Positions 35,240 to 45,225 are shown, numbered from the stretch's first letter. The stretch is DNA of 64,000 nt from Allofournierella massiliensis (GCF_004345265.1 NZ_SLUM01000003.1:1-64000); one strand, 5' to 3'. A program made the numbers and translations. The notes: a model not told the origin generated them from the sequence alone.

Positions 35240-36391
35240 TCAGGGCTCGTAGCCCTCCAGCGTGGCCTTGACGGAATCGCCGAAGCCGGAGGAGTAGACC
35301 ACCGAGCCGTCCTTCAGCATCCACATGGCCTCCACACCGTCCAGGCTTTCCACCAGCGCCTGCCCGTCCTCCAGCGACAGGCAGAACAGGCCGGTGGACA
35401 AACAGTCGCCCAGGCCGGAATCCGGCACCAGCACCGCCACGGCGGAGAAGTGGTCCGCAGGCATCAGAGTGTCCGGGTCGATGATGTGGTTGTAGCGTTC
35501 GCCGTCCACCTCATAGAAGCGCTGGTAGTCGCCGCTGGTCACCAGCGCCATGTCCTCCATGTAAACGGACACCAGATAGGGCGCATCGTTCACCACCTGA
35601 CCGGCCAGCTCTGCCGAGGCCCAGGGATCCTGAATGCCGGCAGTCCATCGGCTGCCGTCCGGCTTGTGGCCGATGGTGCGCACGTTGCCGCCCACGCTGA
35701 GAATGGCGCTGGCAAGGCCCCGCTCCTCGGCGGCCCGGGCCACCATTTCCACCGCGTAGCCCTTGCCCACGCTGCCCACGTCCAGCTGCAGCTGATCGTC
35801 GGCAAAGTAGACGGTACCGGCCTCTTCATCCAGCACCAGATCGTCGATGCTGCAATGCTCGCTGGCGGCGGTCAGCTGCTCCATGGGGGGCAGCTGGGCA
35901 CTGTCCGGGTCATTCAGGCCCGCTTCCCGATAATCGTGCCAGATGCTCAACACCGCACCGAAGGCCACGTTCATCTGGCCGCTGGTGGTCTTGTACATCT
36001 CCCTGGATTCCACCAGAAGATCCATGATCCGCTGATCCACCGCCACAGGCCCCTGCGCGGCGCTGTGGTTCAGATCGTACAGATTGGTCACACCCTCGTA
36101 GTGGTTGTAGATATCATACAGCTGGTGGTATTCGGCCAGATCCTGATGCAGGGCGTCCATCTGCCGGTCCCATTCCTCCTCGCTGGATGCGTAGCCGATT
36201 ACGGTGGTCACGGTGTCGAACACATCGTACCAGCTGGCGGTGTATTTTTCCCAGCCGGCCATGGCCGGGTCGGCGCTGGCCGAAGCGGCCGAAGAGGCGG
36301 AAGCGGACGGGGAAGCGGTGCTGCCGCAGCCGGCCAGCGAAGCGGCCAGCAGCACAGCGGCGCATCCCGCGCAGAGAAGGCGTTTTACCAT
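35240..36391 (-). CDS. apbE: FAD:protein FMN transferase ApbE, lipoprotein
   Basis: This 383-residue protein has a lipobox (LAGCGS, Cys near 22) and a Ser/Ala linker, then the ApbE domain. It contains LDVGSVGKGYAVEM, SVGGNVRTIG, ALVTSGDYQRFYEV and YNHIIDPDTLMP, the Mg/FAD site. The enzyme moves FMN from FAD to a Thr/Ser of extracytoplasmic flavoproteins. The gene just upstream encodes a lipoprotein with two FMN-bind-like repeats, a likely substrate. The start ATG has GGAGG about 11 bases upstream. Confidence 0.93.
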   Translation of the reverse strand: MVKRLLCAGCAAVLLAASLAGCGSTASPSASASSAASASADPAMAGWEKYTASWYDVFDTVTTVIGYASSEEEWDRQMDALHQDLAEYHQLYDIYNHYEGVTNLYDLNHSAAQGPVAVDQRIMDLLVESREMYKTTSGQMNVAFGAVLSIWHDYREAGLNDPDSAQLPPMEQLTAASEHCSIDDLVLDEEAGTVYFADDQLQLDVGSVGKGYAVEMVARAAEERGLASAILSVGGNVRTIGHKPDGSRWTAGIQDPWASAELAGQVVNDAPYLVSVYMEDMALVTSGDYQRFYEVDGERYNHIIDPDTLMPADHFSAVAVLVPDSGLGDCLSTGLFCLSLEDGQALVESLDGVEAMWMLKDGSVVYSSGFGDSVKATLEGYEP

Positions 36392-36461
36392 AGCAACAAA
36401 AAATCCTCCGTGTGAAGATTCGGGCCCCGCACCGAAGGGCGTGCCCGGATAGAAAAAACAG

Positions 36462-36494
36462 AAAACGGCCAGACCGCCGGGGCCTGGCCGTTTT
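36462..36494 (-). terminator. Terminator between flavoprotein gene and apbE
   Basis: AAAACGGCCAG stem with 36484-36494 and T-rich minus-strand tail. apbE would need read-through or its own weak promoter. Confidence 0.75.
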
Positions 36495-36534
36495 TTTATT
36501 TTAACAGATCACGCCGTGATGCGCAAGCTGCTGA

Positions 36535-37626
36535 TCAGGCCAGAGCCTTGGCAACAGCGTTGTTGAACTCGCGAACGTCCATGGTGCAGGAAGCAGCGAT
36601 GTCGGCGTCGGTGGGACCATTGTGGCCCTCAGCGTTGGTCTCAACAGCGGCAACCTCGTCAGCGGTCTTGCCAACCAGCCAAGCAGCGTAGGCGTTGGCC
36701 TGCTCGTACCACTCCTTGCCGATCTCGGAAGCGTTGGTCATGCCGTAAGCTTCCTTCTGGGTCTGCTTGGGAACGATGGTCTCGTCCTTAGCGGTTACAA
36801 CACCCTCTTCGGTGGTGTTGAACTTGGCCTGGGTGCAATCCCAGATGCTGCTGGTGATCTTGCCGTCAGCGTCGGTGGTCACGGCAGCGTAGGTGGTATC
36901 GGTCTGAACCAGACCCTCGCCCTCGTTGTCGGCGGGCAGAACAGCGGAAGAGCTGAACTCGGTGGACAGACCCAGAGCTAGGGTGTCGTCAGCGGAAGCG
37001 CCCAGAACCTGAGCGTTCTCGGTAGCCTGAGCAATGGCCTCGATGAAGTCGGTCACGTTCATGGTGCAGGAAGCAGCGATGTCAGCGTCGGTGGGGCCGT
37101 TGTGGTCGCCGCCAACCTCGATGGCGCGAACTTCCTCAGCGGTCATGCCAACCACGTACTCAGCGAAGGCGTTGGCCTGCTCGTACCACTCTTTGCCGAT
37201 GCCGGAAGCACCCTTCATGTTGTAGTCTTCCTTCAGCTCCTGCTTGGACTTGAAGGTAGCGGTGGTGTCGAAGGAACCGTCAGCCTTAACGGCAACCTTG
37301 TTCTGGGCAACATCCAGCTTGCAGCTGATGATCTTGCCGTCCTCGCCAACCAGAACGGCGGCGGCGGTGCTGTCAACCTGAGCCTTGCCGTCAGCATCGG
37401 CGTCAGCGTCGGACACGCTGGTGCTGGAAACGATGGCCATACCGGTCTTCACGCCAGCCTCGGTGGCAGCGGCCTCAGAGGAAGCAGCCTCGGAGGAAGC
37501 GGCCTCGGAAGTGGAGGCAGCAGAAGAAGCGGTGGAAGTGGAAGTAGCGGTGCTGGAAGCGCCGCCGCAGGCTACCAGGCCGAAAGCCAGGCAGGCAGCC
37601 ATGACCAAAGCAATAGCTTTTTTCAT
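36535..37626 (-). CDS. Duplicated FMN-binding-like lipoprotein
   Basis: This 363-residue protein has a lipobox (FGLVAC, Cys20) and a Ser/Ala/Glu linker to about 57, then two homologous repeats (about 60-200 and 240-363). Each has a beta strand with DGKI, the block GIGKEWYEQANAFAEYVVG and HNGPTDADIAASCT. The end fits the spacing of the ApbE flavinylation motif D-x5-T (canonical D-x-x-S-G-A-T): Asp182-Thr188 and Asp342-Thr348, but with S-C in place of G-A. With apbE next door, covalent FMN at these Thr is plausible. It is probably a surface redox carrier. Confidence 0.65.
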   Translation of the reverse strand: MKKAIALVMAACLAFGLVACGGASSTATSTSTASSAASTSEAASSEAASSEAAATEAGVKTGMAIVSSTSVSDADADADGKAQVDSTAAAVLVGEDGKIISCKLDVAQNKVAVKADGSFDTTATFKSKQELKEDYNMKGASGIGKEWYEQANAFAEYVVGMTAEEVRAIEVGGDHNGPTDADIAASCTMNVTDFIEAIAQATENAQVLGASADDTLALGLSTEFSSSAVLPADNEGEGLVQTDTTYAAVTTDADGKITSSIWDCTQAKFNTTEEGVVTAKDETIVPKQTQKEAYGMTNASEIGKEWYEQANAYAAWLVGKTADEVAAVETNAEGHNGPTDADIAASCTMDVREFNNAVAKALA

Positions 37627-37698
37627 GATGTTGTTACTCCTCTCGATAATAAAATCGCACAAACATGACCCGCCTGTATTGCAGCGGGAAACAGCTTT

Positions 37699-37727
37699 AT
37701 TATAATTTCCTGATAGATGTTTGTCAA
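37699..37727 (-). promoter_or_regulatory. Consensus promoter of flavoprotein gene
   Basis: Minus-strand TTGACA (37722-37727), 17 bases, TATAAT (37699-37704). It is a perfect match on both boxes, suggesting high expression. Confidence 0.9.
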
Positions 37728-37827
37728 TGTAAAAGAGCACTGTAAAAAATGACAGTTTGGTTGCAAAATGAATAAAGGTCGGCGCTTTTTGCATAAAATA
37801 TGGATTTATTGCGCTTTTTGTGCATGT

Positions 37828-38226
37828 TCATCGACCGGCACGGGCGGCAAAGGCATCCCGTTCCTGCACAAGCTCGCCCAGCAGAGCGGCCAGAGTCCAG
37901 CTCTGGTTGGTGGGGGTGACCATCGCCTTCAGCGGGATGGAAACCCCGCCTGCCCGCAGCCGGGTGAGAAAGCCGTCCAGCCGGGCGCGGTCCAGCCCGT
38001 TCATGATGAGGGCGGCGGGCCAGTCTCCGGCAAGGGCGGGGGCGCTGGCGGGGCCGGGGCCCCCGCACAGGCTGCTGATGGTTCGGCCGGTATCGGCGGG
38101 GCTTACCGGGATCAGGACCAGCCCCTCGGCCCGGCAGGCGTCGGCCAGGGCGGCAAAGCCGGGTTCGGTTTCGGAATAGTTCCACACCAGCGCACAGGGG
38201 GCCAGCGGTCGGATGCGTGCTTTCAT
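37828..38226 (-). CDS. DUF3783 family protein
   Basis: This 132-residue soluble protein has a C-terminal half with the DUF3783 pattern (LIMNGLDRARLDGFLTRLRAGGVSIPLKAMVTPTNQSWTLAALLGELVQER). The N-terminal part begins like a small Rossmann-type fold (ALVWNYSETEPGFAALADACRAEGL). Function unknown. GAAAGGAGC precedes the ATG at 38226. It lies 119 bases downstream of aroF on the same strand. Confidence 0.75.
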   Translation of the reverse strand: MKARIRPLAPCALVWNYSETEPGFAALADACRAEGLVLIPVSPADTGRTISSLCGGPGPASAPALAGDWPAALIMNGLDRARLDGFLTRLRAGGVSIPLKAMVTPTNQSWTLAALLGELVQERDAFAARAGR

Positions 38227-38345
38227 GAAAGGCTCCTTTCGCCCGGTCAGGGCACTGCCTGCCGGGGTACATGATCAGTATGGCCCGTCCGGGGCCCTTT
38301 TATACCTATTATAGAGGACGTGTAAAGAGGGGGTGCTTTTTCCGG

Positions 38346-39359
38346 TCAGTTCATCTGCTTGCCGAAGAAGGCAACCTCCCGGCTGATGTCCTGCATCAGG
38401 GCATCGAACTGGGGGCAGGTCAGGCTCTGGGCGCCGTCGCACCTGGCCCGGGCCGGGTCGTTGTGCACCTCGATCATCAACCCGTCCGCACCGGCGGCCA
38501 CCGCGGCTTTGGCCAGCGGCTCCACCATCCACTTGATGCCCGCCGCGTGGCTGGGGTCGATGACCACCGGCAGGTGGCTCATGTGTTTGAGCATGGGCAC
38601 GGCGGAGATGTCCAGCGTGTTGCGCATGCTGTTTTCAAAGGTGCGGATGCCCCGTTCGCACAGGATCACCTGCTCGCAGCCCTCGGCCATGATGTACTCG
38701 GCGCTCATCACGAATTCCTCCAGCGTGGCGGAAAGGCCCCGCTTGAGCAGCACCGGCTTACCCATGCGGCCCACCGCCTTGAGCAGCTCGAAGTTCTGCA
38801 TGTTCCGCGCGCCCACCTGAACAAGATCCACATCCTCGAACAGGGGGATATGCTCGGTGTTCATGATCTCGGTCACGATGGGCATACCGGTTTTGGCCCG
38901 GGCGTGGCGCAGCAGCTCCAGACCTTCGGCCCGCATGCCCTGGAAGGAGTAGGGGGAGGTGCGGGGCTTGAACGCGCCGCCGCGCAGCAGGCTCGCGCCG
39001 CTTTTCTGAACCTCGCCGGCCACCAGTGTGATCTGCTCCTCGCTCTCCACGCTGCAGGGGCCCGCGATCACCGCGAAGTGCCCGCCGCCGATTTTGGTGT
39101 TGCCCACCTGAACCACGGTATCCTGCGGGTGGAACTTGCGGTTGGCCTTCTTGTAGGGCTCGGAAATGCGGCGCACCTGATCCACCGCCGGATTGGCCAG
39201 CACCCAGCTTTCCGCCACGGCCTTGGTGTCGCCCACAAGGCCCAGAATGTGCTCCTGTTCGCCCAGGCTTTCGTGAATGGAAAGGCCCATGGCCTCCAGC
39301 TCGGCGCGCAGCGCACGCACCGCCTCTTCGTTTGCGTTCTGCTTCAGAATGATGATCAT
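38346..39359 (-). CDS. aroF: 3-deoxy-7-phosphoheptulonate (DAHP) synthase
   Basis: This 337-residue type I-beta enzyme has an N-terminal ferredoxin-like regulatory domain (about 1-70). The KDO8P/DAHP synthase barrel follows, with AVIAGPCSVESEEQI, GGAFKPRTSPYSFQG, VLLKRGLSATLEEF, LPVVIDPSHAAGI and GLMIEVHNDPARARCDGAQSL. It starts the shikimate pathway. The N-terminal domain usually gives feedback inhibition by Tyr or Phe. The transcript begins 240-250 bases upstream and carries a Tyr/Phe-rich leader peptide and terminator. Confidence 0.95.
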   Translation of the reverse strand: MIIILKQNANEEAVRALRAELEAMGLSIHESLGEQEHILGLVGDTKAVAESWVLANPAVDQVRRISEPYKKANRKFHPQDTVVQVGNTKIGGGHFAVIAGPCSVESEEQITLVAGEVQKSGASLLRGGAFKPRTSPYSFQGMRAEGLELLRHARAKTGMPIVTEIMNTEHIPLFEDVDLVQVGARNMQNFELLKAVGRMGKPVLLKRGLSATLEEFVMSAEYIMAEGCEQVILCERGIRTFENSMRNTLDISAVPMLKHMSHLPVVIDPSHAAGIKWMVEPLAKAAVAAGADGLMIEVHNDPARARCDGAQSLTCPQFDALMQDISREVAFFGKQMN

Positions 39360-39404
39360 AATTTCCACAACTCCTCTGTGTTTTTTGTTCAAGGCAGGCC
39401 GGTA

Positions 39405-39443
39405 AACAAAAAGCCGGGGGCCTGCTTGCTGCAAGCCCCCGGC
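39405..39443 (-). terminator. Attenuator terminator before aroF
   Basis: GCCGGGGGC stem (39413-39421 with 39435-39443) and minus-strand TTTTTGTTT, 46 bases before the aroF ATG and 33 bases after the leader-peptide stop. Confidence 0.85.
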
Positions 39444-39476
39444 CGGGTCATCTCGGCAAAACCGATGCGCGGTGCG

Positions 39477-39566
39477 TCACACCGCCCGGGAATGTTCACA
39501 GCAAACAAAGACCTTGCCATAAAAAGCAAAGCCGTAATAATAGTTTGCGGTAAACAGTCGAGCCAT
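39477..39566 (-). CDS. Aromatic leader peptide of aroF
   Basis: A 29-residue ORF between the promoter and the terminator. Residues 9-11 are Tyr-Tyr-Tyr and 16 is Tyr; 5, 13, 15 and 20 are Phe. That is eight aromatic residues in 29, or one per two to three residues over 9-20. GAGGATA precedes the ATG. The 3' end overlaps a GCGGTG/CACCGC stem. The layout is that of a ribosome-mediated attenuator sensing charged tRNA-Tyr/Phe. Confidence 0.75.
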   Translation of the reverse strand: MARLFTANYYYGFAFYGKVFVCCEHSRAV

Positions 39567-39609
39567 GAGAAAATATCCTCGCATTCGGTTTGGTTGTCTG
39601 GTTAGGGCT

Positions 39610-39638
39610 AGCATACCACCGGGAAAAGCGGTTGTCAA
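39610..39638 (-). promoter_or_regulatory. aroF promoter
   Basis: Minus-strand TTGACA (39633-39638), 17 bases, TATGCT (39610-39615). Confidence 0.85.
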
Positions 39639-39673
39639 GAAAAAATTTATCCGGCTAAAGCAGCGCGGGCCGC

Positions 39674-39702
39674 TTGCGGCGAAAAAGCGAACGCATTATA
39701 AT
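39674..39702 (+). promoter_or_regulatory. ybaK promoter
   Basis: TTGCGG (39674-39679), 17 bases, TATAAT (39697-39702). Confidence 0.7.
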
Positions 39703-39739
39703 AGGGGCAGAAACTTTGCGGGCAAAGGAGGCCGGAGCC

Positions 39740-40225
39740 ATGGCACAAAAGCAGACAAAGACCAACGCCATGCGCATGCTGGAAAAGGAAAAGGTGGCCT
39801 ACACCTTCCATGAATACGACCACGAGGACGGCGCCATCGACGGCGTTTCGGTGGCCGGCAAGCTGGGGCAGGACCCGGCCCGGGTGTTCAAAACGCTGGT
39901 GACCCAGGGCGCCAGCAAAAACTTTTATGTGTTCGTGATCCCGGTGGCGGCGGAGCTGGATCTGAAAAAAGCCGCAAAAGCAGTGGGGGAAAAGAACGTG
40001 GCCATGCTGCATGTGGCGGATCTTTTGAAAACCACCGGCTACATCCGGGGCGGCTGCAGCCCGGTGGGCATGAAAAAACAGTTTGTCACCGTAATCGATG
40101 CCAGTGCGCAGGACAAGCCCACCGTGATGGTGAGCGCCGGGCGCATCGGCGCACAGGTGGAGCTGGCCCCCGCCGATCTGGCCCGGGTGGCGAAAGCTCG
40201 CTTTGAAAGTATTACATTTGCGTGA
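39740..40225 (+). CDS. ybaK: Cys-tRNA(Pro) deacylase YbaK/EbsC
   Basis: This 161-residue editing-domain protein has the YbaK start (TNAMRMLEKEKVAYTFHEYDH), the conserved catalytic Lys region (ARVFKTLV) and the C-terminal GYIRGGCSPVGMKKQFVT. It hydrolyses mischarged Cys-tRNA(Pro). GCAAAGGAGG precedes the ATG. An inverted repeat AGTATTAC/GTAATACT (40208-40215 with 40242-40249) straddles its stop codon. Confidence 0.92.
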   Translation: MAQKQTKTNAMRMLEKEKVAYTFHEYDHEDGAIDGVSVAGKLGQDPARVFKTLVTQGASKNFYVFVIPVAAELDLKKAAKAVGEKNVAMLHVADLLKTTGYIRGGCSPVGMKKQFVTVIDASAQDKPTVMVSAGRIGAQVELAPADLARVAKARFESITFA

Positions 40226-40346
40226 AAATACAACAGTATAAGTAATACTACAACCGTTGACAATTGGTAAATACGCCAAAAAACAAGGGGGAATATTCAA
40301 CAACCCGGCGAAACTTCTGAAAATGAAACGGCGGGGGTCAAAGCGG

Positions 40347-40376
40347 TTGCATTTTGCCGGCCGGGCCTGCTAAACT
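40347..40376 (+). promoter_or_regulatory. pur operon promoter
   Basis: TTGCAT (40347-40352), 18 bases, TAAACT (40371-40376), 34 bases before the leader ORF. Confidence 0.65.
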
Positions 40377-40409
40377 AGGATTGTAAAATTCTTGTTAGGG
40401 GGTGCACCC

Positions 40410-40505
40410 ATGAAGCGCGGATTCATTGAGATGAAGGGTTACGAAGCCGGTTTTGCAGCGCTGTTTGGGGAGAAAAGCACCCATAACGCAATCCTTGCCG
40501 AATAA
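40410..40505 (+). CDS. 31-codon leader ORF of the purine operon
   Basis: An ATG after TTAGGGGGTG opens a 31-residue peptide whose C-terminal half reads GFAALFGEKSTHNAIL. Its TAA overlaps the first base of a terminator stem, an arrangement expected of a leader peptide. There is no obvious run of one amino acid, so the signal would not be simple codon starvation. No similar protein is known to me. Confidence 0.6.
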   Translation: MKRGFIEMKGYEAGFAALFGEKSTHNAILAE

Positions 40506-40540
40506 AAGGCCGTAGTGCATGCGCACTGCGGTCTTTTTCG
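40506..40540 (+). terminator. Terminator/attenuator before purE
   Basis: AAGGCCGTAGTGC (40506-40518) pairs with GCACTGCGGTCTT (40523-40535), then TTTC. It lies 31 bases before the purE ATG. Confidence 0.8.
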
Positions 40541-40570
40541 TTGGCGTTTCAACTGGGAGGGTTTCAAAAC

Positions 40571-41074
40571 ATGGAACAGAAAAAAGTAGCGATCCTGATG
40601 GGAAGCGACAGCGATTGGCCGGTGGTCAAGGCCGCCGCAGCCGAGCTCAAGCGCCTGGGCATCCCCTGCGAGGCGCACATCCTCAGCGCCCACCGCACCC
40701 CGGCGCCTGCCGCTGAGTTTGCCAAAAACGCCCGTGCCGCGGGCTTCGGCGCAATCATCTGCGCCGCCGGTATGGCCGCCCATCTGGCGGGCGCCATCGC
40801 CGCCAACACCACCCTGCCGGTGATCGGCATTCCCATGAAGGGCGGCGCGATGGACGGTCTGGACGCCCTGCTGGCCACGGTGCAGATGCCCAGCGGCATC
40901 CCGGTGGCCACCGTTGCCCTGAACGGCGCCAAGAACGCCGCCATTCTGGCCGCCCAGATGCTGGCCATCACCGATGAGGCTCTGGCTGCAAAGCTGGACG
41001 CTGACCGGGCCGCCATGGCCCAGCAGATTGCCGCCAAGGAAGAAAAGCTGCAGGCCGAGCTGGCCGCGCTGTAA
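40571..41074 (+). CDS. purE: N5-CAIR mutase / AIR carboxylase PurE
   Basis: This 167-residue protein has the PurE fingerprint: MGSDSDWPVVKAAAAELKRLGI, SAHRTPAPAAEFA, CAAGMAAHLAG and PVIGIPMKGGAMDGLDALLATVQMPSGIPVATVA. It carboxylates AIR in purine synthesis. Class I PurE normally needs PurK, which is not in this operon. GGGAGGG precedes the ATG. It is the first structural gene after the leader ORF and terminator. Confidence 0.95.
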   Translation: MEQKKVAILMGSDSDWPVVKAAAAELKRLGIPCEAHILSAHRTPAPAAEFAKNARAAGFGAIICAAGMAAHLAGAIAANTTLPVIGIPMKGGAMDGLDALLATVQMPSGIPVATVALNGAKNAAILAAQMLAITDEALAAKLDADRAAMAQQIAAKEEKLQAELAAL

Positions 41075-41139
41075 GGCGGAGCATTCAAAAAGGTTTATAA
41101 AATTTTATTTCACCCAACATCAAAAAGGAGCAGAGAATC

Positions 41140-41847
41140 ATGAACAAGCTGGAGCAGTTGTACGAAGGTAAAGCCAAGAAAGTATTCGCCACCGAGGATC
41201 CCAATCTGGTGATCGTGGATTACAAGGATGACGCCACCGCAGGCGACGGCGCCAAGAAGGGCACCATCCGCGGCAAGGGCGTTGTGAACAACAAGCTGTC
41301 CAACAACCTGATGAAGATGCTGGCCGAGCAGGGCGTGCCCACTCACTTTGTGGAGGAGCTGAGCGACCGTGAGACCCTGGTGAAGAAGGTTCAGATCGTT
41401 CCTCTGGAGGTCATCGTGCGCAACGTGGCCGCGGGCAGCTTCTCCAAGCGCTACGGCGTTGCCGAGGGCACTGTATTCAAGGCCCCCACTCTGGAGTTCA
41501 GCTACAAGAACGATGATCTGCACGATCCCCTGATCAACCACTACCATGCTCTGGCTCTGGAGCTGGCCACCCAGGAGGAGATCGACACCATTTCCGCCTA
41601 CGCCTTCAAGGTGAACGAGATCCTGAGCAAGTACCTGCTGCAGTTCAACATCCGCCTGATCGACTTCAAGCTGGAGTTCGGCCGCCTGGCCGACGGCACC
41701 ATCGTGCTGGCCGACGAGATCAGCCCCGACACCTGCCGCTTCTGGGATGCCACCACCGGCGCTCATCTGGACAAGGATCTGTTCCGCCGCGATCTGGGCG
41801 GTGAGGAAGAGGCTTACCAGGAAGTGATGAAGCGCCTGCTGGGCTAA
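41140..41847 (+). CDS. purC: SAICAR synthase PurC
   Basis: This 235-residue ATP-dependent ligase contains LYEGKAKKVF, DDATAGDGAKKGTI, VPLEVIVRNVAAGSFSKRYG, LIDFKLEFG and LADEISPDTCRFWD. It joins aspartate to CAIR. AAAGGAGCAG precedes the ATG. Normal length for the short bacterial form. Confidence 0.96.
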   Translation: MNKLEQLYEGKAKKVFATEDPNLVIVDYKDDATAGDGAKKGTIRGKGVVNNKLSNNLMKMLAEQGVPTHFVEELSDRETLVKKVQIVPLEVIVRNVAAGSFSKRYGVAEGTVFKAPTLEFSYKNDDLHDPLINHYHALALELATQEEIDTISAYAFKVNEILSKYLLQFNIRLIDFKLEFGRLADGTIVLADEISPDTCRFWDATTGAHLDKDLFRRDLGGEEEAYQEVMKRLLG

Positions 41848-41865
41848 GAGAAAGTGAGGCGGCCG

Positions 41866-43304
<1,439 letters not shown>

Positions 43305-43305
<1 letters not shown>

Positions 43306-43477
43306 GGCAGTACCGCATAATTTCGGGGACGGAGCGCGTCGGGAAATTTTTTGTGAGATGAACCAAAAAGCGCAGCCAATCCTTGGTGGATTGGCGAGCA
43401 TTTTTGGAAAATATCACGGAAAATTTCGGCGCGATACGCCGCCTGAGGTGTTGACCGTAAATTGTGCGGTGTTGCCT
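43305..43477. repeat. Foldback repeat, copy 2 (between purF and purM)
   Basis: This 173-base element matches copy 1 at 19282-19455 along its length. Terminal repeats are AGGCAGTACCGCATAATTT and AAATTGTGCGGTGTTGCCT. The internal hairpin CCAATCC-TTGG-TGGATTGG carries compensating changes relative to copy 1. The rest of the 249-base gap to purM holds only its ribosome site. Confidence 0.8.
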
Positions 43478-43554
43478 GAGAATGAATGAATCGCCGGGGC
43501 CATTTTTCCGTGGCCCCGGCCTTGCCCGTGAATGGGCGGTATAAGGAGGAACAA

Positions 43555-44595
43555 ATGGAAAAGAGCTTTTCTGCCAGCTACGCCGCTGCCGGTGTGGACA
43601 TCACCGCCGGCTACAAGGCCGTGGAACTGATGAAGCAGCATGTGGCCCGCACCGTGATCCCCGGCGTGATGGGTGGTCTGGGCGGCTTTGGCGGCCTGTT
43701 TGAGCTGGATTGCACCAACATGCCCCACCCGGTTCTGGTTTCCGGCACCGACGGCGTGGGCACCAAGCTGAAAATCGCCTTCCTGATGGACAAGCACGAC
43801 ACCGTGGGCATCGACTGCGTGGCCATGTGCGTGAACGACGTGGTCTGCGCCGGCGCCAAGCCCCTGATCTTCCTGGATTACATCGCCTGCGGCAAGAACG
43901 TGCCCGAGCGCATTGCCCAGATGGTGGCCGGCGTGGCCGAGGGCTGCGTGCAGGCCGGCTGCGCACTGGTGGGCGGCGAGACCGCCGAGATGCCCGGCTT
44001 CTACCCGGAGGACGAGTACGATCTGGCAGGCTTCACCGTGGGCGCCGTGGACAAGAGCAAGATCCTGTCCAACGAGGCCATGGTTCCCGGCGATGTAATC
44101 ATCGCCCTGCCCTCCTCCGGCGTGCATTCCAACGGCTTCTCGCTGGTGCGCCGGGTCTTTGATCTGGAAAACCATCCCGAGGTGCTGAAGGAGTACCACG
44201 AGGAGCTGGGCTGCACCCTGGGCGAGGCCCTGCTGGCCCCCACCCGCATTTATGTCAAGCAGGTTCTGGCCGTGATGGATCAGGTGGCGGTGAAGGGCGT
44301 GTCCCACATCACCGGCGGCGGCTTCTACGAGAACATCCCCCGCAGCCTGAAGGCCGGCTGCAAGGCCGTCATCAAGAAAGAGGACGTGCGTACTCCCGCC
44401 CTGTTCGGCTTCATCCAGAAGGCGGGCAATATCCCCGAGCGCGACATGTTCAACACCTTCAACATGGGCGTTGGCATGATCCTGACCGTGGCCAAGGAAG
44501 ATGCCGACAAGGCTCTGGCCATCCTGAAGGAGCAGGGCGAGGACGCCTACATTCTGGGCGTGATCGGCGAAGGCGAGGGCGTGGAGTTATGCTGA
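43555..44595 (+). CDS. purM: AIR synthase PurM
   Basis: This 346-residue protein has [64 protein letters not shown] and [15 protein letters not shown], the classic PurM set. It closes FGAM to AIR using ATP. AAGGAGG precedes the ATG. It overlaps purN by seven bases. Confidence 0.96.
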   Translation: MEKSFSASYAAAGVDITAGYKAVELMKQHVARTVIPGVMGGLGGFGGLFELDCTNMPHPVLVSGTDGVGTKLKIAFLMDKHDTVGIDCVAMCVNDVVCAGAKPLIFLDYIACGKNVPERIAQMVAGVAEGCVQAGCALVGGETAEMPGFYPEDEYDLAGFTVGAVDKSKILSNEAMVPGDVIIALPSSGVHSNGFSLVRRVFDLENHPEVLKEYHEELGCTLGEALLAPTRIYVKQVLAVMDQVAVKGVSHITGGGFYENIPRSLKAGCKAVIKKEDVRTPALFGFIQKAGNIPERDMFNTFNMGVGMILTVAKEDADKALAILKEQGEDAYILGVIGEGEGVELC

Positions 44596-45185
44596 ACATC
44601 GCGGTTCTGGTCTCCGGCGGCGGCACCAACCTGCAGGCCATTCTGGACGCACAGGCCCGGGGAGAAATCCCCCACGGCCGGGTGACGCTGGTGGTGGCAT
44701 CCAAGCCCGGCGTCTACGCGCTGGAGCGGGCCGAAAAGGCCGGTGTGCCCGGCGTGGTGGTGCGCCGTAAGGACTACGAGAGCAGCGAGGCCTTCGACGC
44801 GGCCCTGCTGAACGTTCTGAAGGACAACCACATTGATCTGGTGGTGCTGGCGGGCTTTCTGTCCATTCTGGGGCCCAGTGTCATCGCCGCCTATCCGGAG
44901 CGCATCCTGAACGTGCACCCCAGCCTGATCCCCAGCTTCTGCGGCGAGGGCTTTTACGGCCTGCGGGTGCATGAAGCGGCTCTTGCCAAGGGCGTGAAGG
45001 TGACCGGCGCCACCGTGCATTTCGTGAACGAAATCTGCGACGGCGGCCGCATCCTGAAGCAGAAGGCCGTGGAGGTGCAGCCCGGCGATACCCCGGAGAT
45101 TTTGCAGCGCCGGGTGATGGAGCAGGCGGAATGGATCATCCTGCCCGCCGCCATTGCGGAAGTCTGCGAAGAATACGATAAGTAA
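44589..45185 (+). CDS. purN: GAR transformylase PurN
   Basis: This 198-residue folate-dependent enzyme has [14 protein letters not shown] for phosphate binding, the catalytic [10 protein letters not shown] (Asn-His) and [13 protein letters not shown] with its Asp. It formylates GAR with 10-formyl-THF. Its ATG lies inside the end of purM, so translation is coupled. Confidence 0.95.
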   Translation: MLNIAVLVSGGGTNLQAILDAQARGEIPHGRVTLVVASKPGVYALERAEKAGVPGVVVRRKDYESSEAFDAALLNVLKDNHIDLVVLAGFLSILGPSVIAAYPERILNVHPSLIPSFCGEGFYGLRVHEAALAKGVKVTGATVHFVNEICDGGRILKQKAVEVQPGDTPEILQRRVMEQAEWIILPAAIAEVCEEYDK

Positions 45186-45225
45186 AATAAATTTGAATCC
45201 TACGATTTGGAATATGGAGGCCAAG

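Noticed and set aside
36535-37626. Calling the repeat lipoprotein a standard FMN-binding (PplA) protein
   Set aside because: The S-G-A-T core is replaced by A-S-C-T in both repeats, so covalent flavin attachment is only a hypothesis.
40226-40409. Guanine riboswitch before purE
   Set aside because: The conserved loop and junction bases of the purine aptamer were not found in this stretch.
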